From Clostridia bacterium (GTDB taxonomy: Bacteria; Bacillota; Clostridia; Oscillospirales; Acutalibacteraceae): a DNA stretch of 64,000 nucleotides. The notes beneath the pieces were generated by a model. The model did no database searches. It worked only from the letters and a program-made list of their open reading frames with translations, and was not told where the DNA came from. The DNA lies in contig JAFQVY010000010.1 in assembly GCA_017407755.1 (NCBI GenBank), forward strand, positions 62,001-126,000, given 5' to 3'. Position 1 is the first letter of the stretch. Every line of letters starts with the position of its first letter. Shown in pieces: positions 9,180 to 20,000 of the stretch. Both the position numbers and the translations under genes were made by a program.

Positions 9180-12100
9180 GCACTAAATGGACAGATAATC
9201 AGCTGTTAGCCATTAACGCCCGTGGCGGAGATGTGCTTGTTTCTGCCGCCGCAGGCTCAGGCAAAACAGCGGTTCTGGTTGAAAGAGTTCTCAGAATGCT
9301 TACAGACCCCGTAAAGCCTGTGTCTATCGACAGATTATTAATCGTTACCTATACCCGTGCCGCCGCCGCTCAGCTCAGAGAGCGAATAAGCAGTAAGCTC
9401 AGCGAGCTTATTTTAGCCAACCCCGATAACCGTTTTTACCGCCGCCAGCTTGTGCTTTTACCCCGTGCACACATTTCTACTGTAGATAGTTTTTGCAGTG
9501 ATATCTGCCGCGAGTTTTTCCACGAGCTTGACATTAACCGCGACTATAAAATTGCCGAGCAAGGCCAGCTCAGCGTTCTTTCGGCAAACGCTTTGGAAGA
9601 AACTTTAAATGAGCTTTACGAAGAAAAAAATCCCGATTTTTACGAGCTTGTAAAGTGTTTTTCAAACTCTAAAAGCGATAGGGGATTGGGCGAAAATATT
9701 CTTAAGCTCTATGAATTTTTACGTTCCCACCCCTTCTTTGACGCTTGGCTTGACGAAAAGCTTTCTTACTATACCGACTTTATCTCAGCTTCAGACAGTA
9801 TATGGGGAAGAGTAATACTCAAAAATGCCAAACGTATAGTTGACTACGGCTTAAGCCTTTCTGAAAAAACAATTGAAATTTCTCAAGAAGAGCCCGAGTT
9901 TATGTCCAAGGTATCAACCCTTCTTTTTAGAGACAAAAATTATTTTCAAGCGTTAAGTGAGTCTATATACAAAAAAGAGTGGGACGAAATAAGAACCTTA
10001 GTCTATAGCTTTGATGCAGGGGTTTTAAGCGCCAAAGGCTACAAAGACCACCCCATAAAGCTTAAAGCGGCGGCTAACCGTGACATTTTGAAGTCCTGTG
10101 TTTCTGAGCTTAAAGGCCTCTTTGAGGCAGACGAGAACCGTTGCACTGAAGATATCAAAACCCTTTATCCTATAGTAACTCAGATGTTTAACGCCGTAAG
10201 AGTCTACGATAAAAAGTATTCTATTCTGAAAAGTCAGAAAAATCTGGCTGATTTTTCCGATGTTGAGCATTGGGCGCTTGAACTTCTTGTAAAACTCAAT
10301 GGCAAAGACATTGAGTTTACACCAACCGCTACTGCAATAGCAAACAGGTTTGACAGCGTTTTGGTTGACGAATATCAGGATGCTAACGAGGTGCAGGACT
10401 TGATTTTCAAGGCAGTCAGCAAGGAAAGCAACCTTTTTATTGTAGGCGATGCCAAGCAAAGCATCTACGCTTTCCGTCAGGCTATGCCCGAAATTTTCAT
10501 TAACCGCAAAGAAAACTACCCGCTTTATAGCTCTGAAGAAGACAACTATCCTGCAAAAGTTATGCTTGAAAAGAACTTTCGAAGCAGGGTAGAGCTTACA
10601 GATTACGTAAACTTCGTTTTTGACCGTCTTATGACCAAAGAAACAGGCGACATTGATTATATTGACGGAGAAGGTCTTGTAAGCGGTGCTTCCTATTTTC
10701 CTGCCAATAATCCTTGTGCCGAGCTTCATCTTATAGACGCTGACTCTTTTGAAGACGAGGATAGTATCGCCTTAGAAGCTCAGCACATTGCATCTGTAAT
10801 TTTCAAAGAGCTTTCAGAGACTAAAGTCAAAGACGGCGAGGGCGAAAGAAAATGTACCTTTGGAGATATTGCAATTCTTCTTCGAAGCGGCAAGAAAAAC
10901 TCATCACTCTATGTTCGTGAGCTTGAAAAATTCGGCATTCCCGCTACCTTTGAAAGCTCCTCGTCTTTCTTTGATTTGCCTGAAATCAAAATGACCGTCA
11001 GCATTTTAAGGGTTATCGACAATCCTGTTCAGGATATTCCTCTGCTTTCTTCTATGCTTTCGCCTGTTTTCGGTTTTACCCCCGATGATTTGGCGAAAAT
11101 CCGTTCAGAGCATCGAGACGGCACCCTTTACGGTGCGGTTCTTAAAGCAAGCCAAGAAGAAAACTTCAAAGCCAAGAACTTTATCGAATCTATTAAAAGC
11201 CTACGGACTCTTGCAGTTACAATGACAGCCGAAGATTTTCTCAATGTAATATTTGAGCGTCTTGGAATTATTTCAATTTGTGCCTGTATGGGTGGGGATA
11301 AAGCGGTAAATAACTTAAGAATGTTAACAGAATATGCCGCAAAATTCGAGCAAGGCATGGCAAAGGGTATAAACTCCTTTGTTTCTTACCTTGACAGACT
11401 TATGGAAAACGGCTCAGACCTTACCGCTGCCGAAAGCAGCTCTGACGATATTTTAAACGCCGTCAGGTTAATGACTGTTCATTCCAGTAAAGGTCTTGAA
11501 TTTCCAATTTGTATTTTAGCAGGCACACATAAAAAGTTTTCAACAGACACAACCGATAATGTTCTTTTGCATTCTCACTTAGGCTTTGGAGCAAAACGCC
11601 GTGACAAAATTCTTGGTGTAAGCTATAACACCTTTGTCCGCAAAGCACTTGCTATCGAGAAAAAGCAAAGTGAAATGAGCGAAGAGCTCAGGGTTTTGTA
11701 CGTAGCATTAACCCGTGCAAAAGAAAAGCTCATAATGACCGCAGTCAAGAAAAATACCTCAAAATACCTTTCAACCCTTTCGGGCAAGCTTTTAAGCGGC
11801 GAGAATATCTCACCCTATATAGTTTCAGGTGCAAAATCTATATGTGATTGGCTGTTTATGACTGCTCTTCTTCACAAAGATGCGACTTTACTCAGAGGTA
11901 TTGCAAAAGCTGATGATTTGGAGTATTCTAATAATAGCTCAATGCTTGCGGTAAAGGTGATAGACGACATCATTTTTGAGGATACAGAGGGCGAAATTAC
12001 TCGTGAGGTTACCTTTGATGCCGACGCAGTAGGTCTTGATAAACTCATTGAAAGGCGTTTTAATTTCGCTTATCCTCACAAAGAGCTTTGCTCACTTCCG

Positions 12101-12688
12101 GTTAAGGTAACTGCATCAGAACTCAGCCATATAAAAAGCTCAAATCCCTTTGAAAAAATCCTTGCAAAGCCAAAATTTTTGAGCGGCACTTCGCTTACTG
12201 CGGCTGAAAAGGGTACGGCAATGCACAAGTTTTTGCAGTTTGCAAGTTTTGACCTTGCCCGTAAGGATTTGGAGCTTGAAATTAAACGCCTTACCGACAT
12301 AAGACTCAGCACTTCTGAAGCAGAGTCTCTTGACAGAGAAAAGCTCAAAGCCTTTATTGAAAGCGATATTGTAACCGACGCCATAATTAACCCAAGCTTT
12401 CGCGAGTACCGATTTACTGTGGATATTCCTGTTTCTCTCACAGGTCTTTCCGACATTGATGATACTACGGTAATTTTACAGGGTGCGGTGGATTTGCTTA
12501 TTGTCAAAGACGGCAAAATAACTGTCGTCGATTACAAAACCGACAGAGTTACCTCTACCGATATATTGGTAGAAAGGTATAATAAGCAGCTTTCTCTTTA
12601 TAAAGTAGCGGTGGAAGCTTGCTTTGAGCTGCCTTGCGAAAAATGTCTTATTTATTCTGTTCATTTAGGCGAATATAAGGAGGTTTAA
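9176..12688 (+). CDS. addA: ATP-dependent helicase/nuclease subunit A
   Basis: Subunit A of AddAB: UvrD-like SF1 helicase plus C-terminal nuclease, 1170 residues. Visible: Q-motif WTDNQLLAI, Walker A AAAGSGKTAVLVER, Walker B LVDEYQDANEVQ, motif III GDAKQSIYAFRQA, motif VI VLYVALTRAKEKL, and the nuclease motif VVDYKTD near the C-terminus. The GTG at 9176 overlaps the addB stop. The end of addA carries the AAGGAGG ribosome site used by the next gene. Confidence 0.97.
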   Translation: MSTKWTDNQLLAINARGGDVLVSAAAGSGKTAVLVERVLRMLTDPVKPVSIDRLLIVTYTRAAAAQLRERISSKLSELILANPDNRFYRRQLVLLPRAHISTVDSFCSDICREFFHELDINRDYKIAEQGQLSVLSANALEETLNELYEEKNPDFYELVKCFSNSKSDRGLGENILKLYEFLRSHPFFDAWLDEKLSYYTDFISASDSIWGRVILKNAKRIVDYGLSLSEKTIEISQEEPEFMSKVSTLLFRDKNYFQALSESIYKKEWDEIRTLVYSFDAGVLSAKGYKDHPIKLKAAANRDILKSCVSELKGLFEADENRCTEDIKTLYPIVTQMFNAVRVYDKKYSILKSQKNLADFSDVEHWALELLVKLNGKDIEFTPTATAIANRFDSVLVDEYQDANEVQDLIFKAVSKESNLFIVGDAKQSIYAFRQAMPEIFINRKENYPLYSSEEDNYPAKVMLEKNFRSRVELTDYVNFVFDRLMTKETGDIDYIDGEGLVSGASYFPANNPCAELHLIDADSFEDEDSIALEAQHIASVIFKELSETKVKDGEGERKCTFGDIAILLRSGKKNSSLYVRELEKFGIPATFESSSSFFDLPEIKMTVSILRVIDNPVQDIPLLSSMLSPVFGFTPDDLAKIRSEHRDGTLYGAVLKASQEENFKAKNFIESIKSLRTLAVTMTAEDFLNVIFERLGIISICACMGGDKAVNNLRMLTEYAAKFEQGMAKGINSFVSYLDRLMENGSDLTAAESSSDDILNAVRLMTVHSSKGLEFPICILAGTHKKFSTDTTDNVLLHSHLGFGAKRRDKILGVSYNTFVRKALAIEKKQSEMSEELRVLYVALTRAKEKLIMTAVKKNTSKYLSTLSGKLLSGENISPYIVSGAKSICDWLFMTALLHKDATLLRGIAKADDLEYSNNSSMLAVKVIDDIIFEDTEGEITREVTFDADAVGLDKLIERRFNFAYPHKELCSLPVKVTASELSHIKSSNPFEKILAKPKFLSGTSLTAAEKGTAMHKFLQFASFDLARKDLELEIKRLTDIRLSTSEAESLDREKLKAFIESDIVTDAIINPSFREYRFTVDIPVSLTGLSDIDDTTVILQGAVDLLIVKDGKITVVDYKTDRVTSTDILVERYNKQLSLYKVAVEACFELPCEKCLIYSVHLGEYKEV

Positions 12689-12690
12689 AA

Positions 12691-14340
12691 ATGAAAAAAA
12701 TTATTGCACTTTTCTTAACTTTTGCAATGCTTTTATGTATTTGTCCTGTTATAACCTTTGCTCAGTCGGAAACCACTCTTATACTTGGCGATGCCAACCT
12801 TGATGCAAAGGTAAATATCAAGGACGCTACCATCGTGCAGAAGTATATTGCGAAGCTTGTTGAGTTTGCTGACGATAACTCAACATGTGCAGATTGCAAC
12901 ATTGACGAAAAAATCAACATCAAGGATGCAACATGGATTCAGAAATATATTGCAAATATGGAATGTCCATATCCAATTGGCGAAGAAATCGGTGTAAATG
13001 AGCCTACCTCAACACCTCCTCTAGCTTCTGTTACAGTGGCTACCGAGCCTACGACAGAGCCTCTTGAAGTAACCTCCACAGCTTTGGAAACTATAGTAAC
13101 AGAGCCTGCAGAAATTACCGAGCCTACCAAGGTAACTGAGCCCACTACTGAAATTTTAACCGACCCCACAGAGCCTACCAAAGAAAGCGAGGCAACAGAA
13201 GCCGTGGAATATAATCCCAAAAAGCCCGACACTAATATTACAATCTATTTTTCAAATAATGTTGGTTGGTCAGAGGTCTACGCTTACCTTTATAACGAAG
13301 AAAAGCAGTTAGAGCTTAAAACCTGGCCGGGCACTGCCATGACCTATCACACTACCAACGAATACGGCGAAACTATCTACAAAATGAACGTAGACGTTTC
13401 TAAGTATAACCGCATTATTTTCAATAATACAAAGAGCCAAACCATAAATGCCGCACTTACCGTTGCAAACTCAGGCTTTTATATAACCGAGCAAACTCCA
13501 AAAACCGCTATGCATTTAGGCATTTATTCTTACGGTTCAACAGATTATGGTAATAAAACAACTGTCAAGCTCAGCTATCCTACAGGTTACGATAAGCCTA
13601 TTGAAATATGGACTCCTGCAGGATATAACCCTGCTGATACAACTAAAAAATATTCTGTAATCTATTTATTAGATGGTCAAAATCATTTTGATGATGAAGA
13701 TTATAAGAACTCTGGCGGCTGGGGAAGTGACGAGGTTATTACCGCTCTTATGAAAAACGGCGGCGAGGGCATTATCTTAGTAGGTATCGATAACTCCCGT
13801 AACCGCGATAACGAGCTTACTCCCAATATCGGTGCTCTTAATCCTAACTATAACAGCGGCGGATTCAGAAACGGAAGCGGCGAGCAATTTGCAAAGTTTG
13901 TGGCAGAGCAGGTAGTGCCTTATGTTGAGGCTAACTATAATGTTTATACCGATGCTTTGCACAGTGCAATTGTAGGCAGCTCCTCAGGCGGAATCGAGGC
14001 ATTCTACATCGGTATGGAATATATGAACGAGTTTGGCAGAATCGGCGCAATTTCACCTGCCTTTATGCTTTTCAATAAGGCTACTTGGTACGATTATTTT
14101 GAAAAATTTGATTTTACCGATTCAACAAAGCTTCCCAGAATTTATTTCTACAACGGCGGCGGTGATTCTCTTGAGCAAGAGCTTCTGCCTTATGCCAGAG
14201 ATATGAAGAACTGGCTTGCGGATTTAGGCTATGACCAAAGCAAAATGACCTTCGTTTACGACGAAAAATGCGCACACAACGAAGCCGCTTGGCGTGCATT
14301 TATGCCCGAAATTGTAACATGGCTTTTTGAGCTTCAATAA
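12691..14340 (+). CDS. Secreted dockerin-CBM26-like-esterase protein
   Basis: A 549-residue exported multidomain protein. Signal peptide about residues 1-24. Type I dockerin-like module about 31-90, with two calcium-loop/helix repeats (GDANLDAKVNIKDATIVQKY and a second copy with NIDEKINIKDATWIQKYI). Thr/Pro/Glu linker about 103-178. Starch-binding module resembling CBM26 about 182-265, including a WPGTAM motif. Esterase D/Fes-like alpha/beta hydrolase about 290-549, with nucleophile S431 in GSSSG and a late His in CAHNEAAW. Probably acts on starch-associated or carbohydrate esters outside the cell, possibly docked to a cohesin scaffold. Start follows AAGGAGG inside addA. Confidence 0.88.
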   Translation: MKKIIALFLTFAMLLCICPVITFAQSETTLILGDANLDAKVNIKDATIVQKYIAKLVEFADDNSTCADCNIDEKINIKDATWIQKYIANMECPYPIGEEIGVNEPTSTPPLASVTVATEPTTEPLEVTSTALETIVTEPAEITEPTKVTEPTTEILTDPTEPTKESEATEAVEYNPKKPDTNITIYFSNNVGWSEVYAYLYNEEKQLELKTWPGTAMTYHTTNEYGETIYKMNVDVSKYNRIIFNNTKSQTINAALTVANSGFYITEQTPKTAMHLGIYSYGSTDYGNKTTVKLSYPTGYDKPIEIWTPAGYNPADTTKKYSVIYLLDGQNHFDDEDYKNSGGWGSDEVITALMKNGGEGIILVGIDNSRNRDNELTPNIGALNPNYNSGGFRNGSGEQFAKFVAEQVVPYVEANYNVYTDALHSAIVGSSSGGIEAFYIGMEYMNEFGRIGAISPAFMLFNKATWYDYFEKFDFTDSTKLPRIYFYNGGGDSLEQELLPYARDMKNWLADLGYDQSKMTFVYDEKCAHNEAAWRAFMPEIVTWLFELQ

Positions 14341-14345
14341 CTTTA

Positions 14346-14377
14346 AGGAGATGCAGTTAATTTGCATCTCCTTTTTC
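14346..14377 (+). terminator. Terminator after the dockerin esterase
   Basis: Perfect 10-bp stem AGGAGATGCA/TGCATCTCCT (14346-14355 with 14363-14372), 7-base loop, then TTTTCTT. Confidence 0.9.
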
Positions 14378-14405
14378 TTGCAATTTTCTTAGGTTGTGGT
14401 ATAAT
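14378..14405 (+). promoter_or_regulatory. Sigma-A-type promoter for nusB
   Basis: TTGCAA (14378-14383), 16-base spacer, TATAAT (14400-14405). It starts immediately after the preceding terminator and 38 bases before the nusB ATG. Confidence 0.8.
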
Positions 14406-14442
14406 TATCTTGGATATTAATATACGTTTTGAGAGGTATAAT

Positions 14443-14925
14443 ATGACTGACAAAATTTTAGATGTAAACACCACTGCTGTTGATAAAGATGCAGAGGTAA
14501 AAGAAGACCTTAATTCACACAATAAAATTTCAAGATATAAGAAAAGAGAGCAGACTTTCTTAATAGTTTTCGAAAGCCTTTTTTCTGACACAACCGTTGA
14601 CGAAATTGCCGATAATTTTACCGATAGCACTGCTCAGTTCTATAGTGATGAAGCAATCAAAACCGCCGGCGTTATTCAGGAAATGGCGCATGAGCTTGAC
14701 GAAAAGATTTCCGCTTTCTTAACAAAGGGTTGGAAAATAAGCCGTATTTCCAAAATTTCACTTGCGGTTCTTCGTGTAGCAGTTTATGAAATTCTTTACT
14801 GCGAGGAAATTCCTGTTTCCGTATCAATCAACGAGGCAGTTGAGCTCACAAAGAAGTACAGCGTCTCAGAAGACGCTTCTTTCGTAAACGGACTTTTAGG
14901 CTCGTTTGTAAAGGATAAGAAATAA
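14443..14925 (+). CDS. nusB: Transcription antitermination factor NusB
   Basis: All-helical RNA-binding protein that joins NusE in the rRNA antitermination complex. 160 residues from ATG 14443, preceded by GAGAGGT; the longer open frame runs through the promoter and terminator and is not used. The core includes RYKKREQTFLIVFESLF, ISLAVLRVAVYEI, and the family end VSVSINEAVELTKKYS followed by FVNGLLGS. The N-terminal 25 residues are an acidic extension before the NusB core. It abuts the next gene (TAATGG overlap). Confidence 0.93.
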   Translation: MTDKILDVNTTAVDKDAEVKEDLNSHNKISRYKKREQTFLIVFESLFSDTTVDEIADNFTDSTAQFYSDEAIKTAGVIQEMAHELDEKISAFLTKGWKISRISKISLAVLRVAVYEILYCEEIPVSVSINEAVELTKKYSVSEDASFVNGLLGSFVKDKK

Positions 14926-15863
14926 TGGCACTTGTCTTAGGTATCGACACCAGTAACTACACTACGTCTGCCGCAATTTTTGATACAGATACAAATACCT
15001 TGAAGCAGGCAAAAAAGCTTTTGCCCGTTAAAAAAGGGGATTGCGGCATTCGCCAAAGTGATGCTGTTTTTCATCACACCAAACAACTTCCCGAAATTAT
15101 TTCAAGCCTTGACTTTCTCGGCAAAAGAATTGATGCTGTTTCTGTATCCTCTTCTCCGCGAGAGTGCGAAGGCTCCTATATGCCTTGCTTTCTTGTCGGT
15201 GTTTCTGTGGCAAGCTCGATTTCTGCAGTCAACAGTATTCCTCTTTATACCTTTTCTCATCAGCAGGGCCATATTGCCGCGGCGGCTTTCGGAAGCAAAA
15301 AAACAGAGCTTTTGTCATCTCCTTTTATTGCCTTTCACATAAGCGGCGGCACTACCGAAGCCTTGCTCGTAAAACCTCATGCAAAGTCTTTTATATCTGC
15401 TGAGCTTATTGCACACACCTTAGACCTTAATGCAGGTCAGCTTGTTGACAGAATCGGCGTTATGTTAGGTCTTGAGTTCCCTTGCGGAATAGAGCTTGAA
15501 AAGCTTGCAAATACTTATAAAAATGACATTAAAGTCAAGCCTTGCCTCAAAGGTTCTGACTGTTGCTTAAGCGGCTTTGAAAACAAGATTTCAAAGTTTT
15601 ATGCTGACACAAATGACAAAGCCTATGTCGCAGCCTATACCTTAAAAGCAATCAGTGCAACTCTTATAGAAACAGCAAATTCTTTGTGCCAAAAATACGG
15701 CAATCTTCCTATGCTTTTTGCTGGTGGGGTTATGTCCAATAACCTTATTAAAAACGATATTTTAAAATATTTTAACGCTTATTTTGCACCGCCTCAGTTC
15801 TCTGCTGATAACGCGGCAGGTATTGCTTATTTAGGTGCAAAAAAGTTACTTTCACAAGGTTAA
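14925..15863 (+). CDS. TsaD/Kae1-like paralogue
   Basis: A 312-residue ASKHA-fold protein of the Kae1/TsaD (YgjD) family. It keeps the metal-binding HxxxH (SHQQGHIAAA), the phosphate loops ISGGTTEALLV and FAGGVMSNN, and the final ADNAAGIAYLG. It differs from true TsaD at the N-terminus (GIDTSNYTTSAAIF instead of the ESSCDET-type motif) and is somewhat short. Such second copies occur in many Clostridia, and their role is unclear. The tRNA t6A enzyme is presumably encoded elsewhere. It lies between nusB and xseA in a tightly packed operon. Confidence 0.85.
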   Translation: MALVLGIDTSNYTTSAAIFDTDTNTLKQAKKLLPVKKGDCGIRQSDAVFHHTKQLPEIISSLDFLGKRIDAVSVSSSPRECEGSYMPCFLVGVSVASSISAVNSIPLYTFSHQQGHIAAAAFGSKKTELLSSPFIAFHISGGTTEALLVKPHAKSFISAELIAHTLDLNAGQLVDRIGVMLGLEFPCGIELEKLANTYKNDIKVKPCLKGSDCCLSGFENKISKFYADTNDKAYVAAYTLKAISATLIETANSLCQKYGNLPMLFAGGVMSNNLIKNDILKYFNAYFAPPQFSADNAAGIAYLGAKKLLSQG

Positions 15864-15870
15864 GATTTTT

Positions 15871-17079
15871 ATGAATAATAATTTTACTGCCCCTAAGATT
15901 ATTTCAGTTTCAATGCTGAACACTTATCTTAAGGGGATTCTTGACTCCGACCCTAATCTGCAATATGTATTCGTAAGCGGCGAAATTTCAAACCTTATCG
16001 ACCACTATGCAAGCGGTCACATCTATCTCTCTCTCAAAGACAGCAAAGCGGTAATTAAAGCGGTAATGTTTTCCTTTAATGCCTCAAAGCTTCGCTTCAA
16101 GCCTCAAAACGGTATGAAGGTACTGGCAAGGGGAAGGGTTTCTATATATGAGCCCAGCGGTCAGTATCAGCTTTATATCGAAGATATGCAGCCTGACGGT
16201 GTCGGTGCTTTAACCTTACAATTTGAACAACTAAAGGAAAAGCTTCTCAAAGAAGGTCTTTTTGATAAATCCCGAAAAAAACCTTTGCCTGCTTTTCCTA
16301 AAAAAATCGCTGTTATAACTTCGCCAACAGGTGCGGCTTTGCAGGATATCCGTAACATTTTAAGCCGCCGTTGGCCCTATATTCAGGTTGAGCTTATACC
16401 TGTTTTAGTGCAGGGCGAGGGTGCCGCTTCTCAGCTTACAAATGCGGTGAATTTTGTCGCCCAAAATAACAACTGTGACGTGGTTATTATCGGCCGTGGC
16501 GGCGGTTCTATGGAGGACTTGTGGGCATTTAACGATGAAACATTGGCAAGAGCAATTGCCGCTTGTCCTGTTCCCGTAATAAGCGCAGTAGGTCACGAAA
16601 CTGATTTTACAATCTGCGATTTTGTTTCCGATATGCGAGCACCAACCCCTTCTGCCGCGGCGGAGCTTGCAGTGCCCGACAGAAAAGAGCAGTCAGAATT
16701 TTTGCTTCAACAGCGTCAGTATCTATTTTCACTTTCTGACAGATTCCTTTCAAAGCAAACATCTCAGCTTAACAGTTTTTCCTCAAGCCTTGAAAAGCTT
16801 GACCCTAAAAAGGATTATTCAGATAAGCTTAAAAATATCGAAAACCTTACAGTTCGCCTCAAATCTGTCATTGATGGTGCTGTGTCTAAAAAAAGTAAAG
16901 AACTTTCTGAGCTTAAAGGAAGTCTTTTTGCCCTTGACCCTGCAAGTATCTTACGTAGGGGATACGCGGTTGTTTCTAAGGATAACAACACTGTAAATTC
17001 TCTGAAAGAATTAAACAAAGACGATATAGTAAACATCAGATTTTCAGACGGCAGTGTTTCTGCCAAAGTTATTGACTAA
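15871..17079 (+). CDS. xseA: Exodeoxyribonuclease VII large subunit
   Basis: Catalytic subunit of exonuclease VII, which degrades single-stranded DNA in both directions. 402 residues from ATG 15871; the longer frame overlaps the previous gene. N-terminal OB fold (SVSMLNTYLKGIL, VFVSGEISNL, SGHIYLSLKD), then the nuclease domain with PTGAALQDI, IIGRGGGSMEDLWAFN, VISAVGHETDFTI and DMRAPTPSAAAEL, then a coiled-coil region and the C-terminal RGYAVV. The small subunit gene xseB, usually next to xseA, is not here. Confidence 0.95.
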   Translation: MNNNFTAPKIISVSMLNTYLKGILDSDPNLQYVFVSGEISNLIDHYASGHIYLSLKDSKAVIKAVMFSFNASKLRFKPQNGMKVLARGRVSIYEPSGQYQLYIEDMQPDGVGALTLQFEQLKEKLLKEGLFDKSRKKPLPAFPKKIAVITSPTGAALQDIRNILSRRWPYIQVELIPVLVQGEGAASQLTNAVNFVAQNNNCDVVIIGRGGGSMEDLWAFNDETLARAIAACPVPVISAVGHETDFTICDFVSDMRAPTPSAAAELAVPDRKEQSEFLLQQRQYLFSLSDRFLSKQTSQLNSFSSSLEKLDPKKDYSDKLKNIENLTVRLKSVIDGAVSKKSKELSELKGSLFALDPASILRRGYAVVSKDNNTVNSLKELNKDDIVNIRFSDGSVSAKVID

Positions 17080-17090
17080 GAGGTAGAGTT

Positions 17091-20000
17091 ATGTCATTTG
17101 TCCATTTACATCTGCACACAGAATACAGCTTGCTTGACGGTGCCTGTCGCATAAGCGAGCTTGTTTCTGCTGCAAAAAAAATGGGACAAACCGCCCTTGC
17201 TATAACCGACCACGGAGTAATGTACGGCGTTATAGATTTCTGGCGTGAGTGTAAAAAGCAGGGCATCAAGCCAATTATCGGCTGCGAGGTTTACGTTGCA
17301 CCGAGAAGTCGTTTTGACAAAACCTCAGAGCTTGACCGAGAATACTACCACATGGTACTCCTTTGCAAAAACCAAGAGGGTTATCAAAATCTTATTAAGC
17401 TTGTTTCCTTGGGCTTTACCGATGGCTTTTATGTAAAACCCAGAATTGACCGCGAACTTCTCGAAAAATACCATGAGGGACTTATCTGCCTTTCTGCCTG
17501 CCTTGCAGGCGAAATCCCCCGCAGGCTTTCAAGTTCTGATTATAAAGGTGCTAAGGAAGCGGCACTTTATTATAAAAATCTCTTTGGAAAAGACAATTTT
17601 TATATCGAAATACAGGACCATGGAATTAAAGAGCAGCAAAGAATCATTCCCGATTTAATCAGGCTTGGCAGTGAAACCGACACCCCTCTTGTTTTTACCA
17701 ATGACTGCCATTATATAAATAAAGAAGATGCCAAAACCCACGCTATACTCCTTTGTATTCAGACTAACCACACTATTAACGACGAAGACAAAATGGAGTT
17801 TGAAACTGAGGAGTTTTATCTAAAAAGTGAAGAGGAAATGCGCTCTTTGCTTCCCGATTACCCCTCAGCTTTTGATAACACAGCGGCAATTGCAGAGAAA
17901 TGCAACCTCGAATTTGAATTTGGCAAGAGAAAGCTTCCTTTTTTTGACGTGCCAAATGGGGAAGACCACTACCAGTATTTTCGCCGCCGCTGCTTCGACG
18001 GACTTTATAAAAAATACGGCTCAAATCCCGACGCTTCTATTATCGAGCGTCTTGAATATGAGCTTTCTACCATTAAGCGTATGGGCTTTGTGGACTACTA
18101 TCTTATAGTTCACGATTTTATTGATTATGCCAAATCTCAGGGTATTCCTGTCGGCCCCGGCAGAGGCTCAGGTGCAGGTTCCCTTTGTGCTTACTGTATC
18201 GGAATTACAGGAATTGACCCTATTAAGTATAATCTGCTTTTCGAGCGTTTCTTAAATCCCGAGCGTGTAAGTATGCCCGATTTTGATATTGACTTTTGTA
18301 AGGACAGACGCGGCGAAGTTATAGATTACGTTGTCCGAAAATACGGCTATGACCGTGTTGCTCAGATTATCGCTTTTGGTACAATGGCGGCAAGAGGTGC
18401 CGTTAGAGATGTGGGCAGAGCATTGGCAATACCCTATAATGTCTGTGATTCTGTGGCAAAGCTCATACCCTTTGAGCTTAATATGACAATTTCAAAAGCA
18501 CTTGAAATCAGCAAAGAGCTTAAAACCCGCTACAATACCGACCCTCAGATAAAGGAACTTTTGGATACCTCAATGGCTATCGAGGGTATGCCTCGTCACG
18601 CCACAACCCACGCCGCGGGCGTTATTATTTCCGACAGAGCCGTGTCAGATTACGTTCCCTTGGCTATGAATGATTCACAGGTGGTAACTCAGTTTACAAT
18701 GACTACCTTAGAGGAATTAGGTCTTCTGAAAATGGACTTTCTGGGACTGAGGAATCTTACTGTAATCAACGATGCCGTTAAGCTTATTAAAGAGCAAAAT
18801 CCTGATTTTGATTTAGATAATATTTCTCTTTCCGATAAATCCGTTTTTTCTATGCTTTCTTTGGGCAATACCGAAGGTGTTTTCCAGTTTGAATCTCAGG
18901 GTATGCGAAACGTCCTGACTCAGCTAAAGCCCGATTCTTTTGAGGATTTGATTGCGGTTATATCCCTTTACCGTCCCGGCCCTATGGACAGTATTCCGAC
19001 TTATATTGAAAACCGCCATAATCCTAATAAAGTTAAGTACGCTCACCCAATGCTTGAAGATATTCTCGACGTTACCTATGGCTGTATTGTTTATCAGGAG
19101 CAGGTAATGCAGATTTTCAGAAAGCTTGCAGGCTATTCCTTAGGCAGAGCAGATATTGTACGCCGTGCAATGAGCAAGAAAAAGCACGACGTAATGGAAA
19201 AAGAGCGTAAAATATTCATAGAAGGCTTAACAAACGAAGACGGCAGTGTTGAGGTAGAAGGTTGCCTCAAACGTGGTGTAAGTCGAGAGGTCGCGGAAGA
19301 AATCTACGAGCAGATGAAAAGCTTCGCCTCTTATGCCTTCAATAAATCCCACGCCGCCTCTTATGCTTTCATTTCTTATGAGACAGCTTGGCTTAAATGC
19401 TACTATCCAAAGCAGTATATGGCGGCACTTCTTTCTTCTGTTCTTGATAATCAGAACAAGCTCTCCTCATATATAACCGAGTGCTTACGCCTTGGTATCG
19501 AGGTTTTACCCCCTCATGTAAACTATTCAAGCCATGGCTTCACCGTTGTTGAGGGCAATATCCGTTACGGACTTATGGCTATTAAAAACTTAGGTAAAGC
19601 TTTTATTGACGAAATTATACGCGAGCGAGACAAAAAGCCTTTTTGCTCTCTTTATGATTTTTGCTCACGTCTTTATTCGCGAAGTCTTAATTCCCGTGCG
19701 GTTGAAAGCTTAATTAAAAGCGGAGCCCTCGATTCACTGGGCACAAACCGCCGTCAGATGTTAAGCGTCATAAAGCAAATCCTTGACGACCTTGACTATG
19801 AAAAACGCCGTAACGTTTCAGGTCAGCTTTCGCTTTTTGGTATGGGGAAGGAAGAAACTCAGCCTCAGCTTGTTATACCCCAAATGGAGGAATTTCCTCT
19901 TATGGAGCTTTTAAAAATGGAAAGAGATATGACAGGCTTTTTCCTTTCGGGTCATCCTATTTCTGAATACGAATGGTATGCAAAACGAATAAATGCCACA

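Noticed and set aside
10025-10729. 234-codon minus-strand open frame opposite addA
   Set aside because: It mirrors the reverse of helicase codons, has no ribosome site and lies wholly inside a confident gene.
12939-13232. Ser/Val-rich minus-strand open frame opposite the dockerin linker
   Set aside because: A low-complexity reflection of the Thr/Pro/Glu linker codons.
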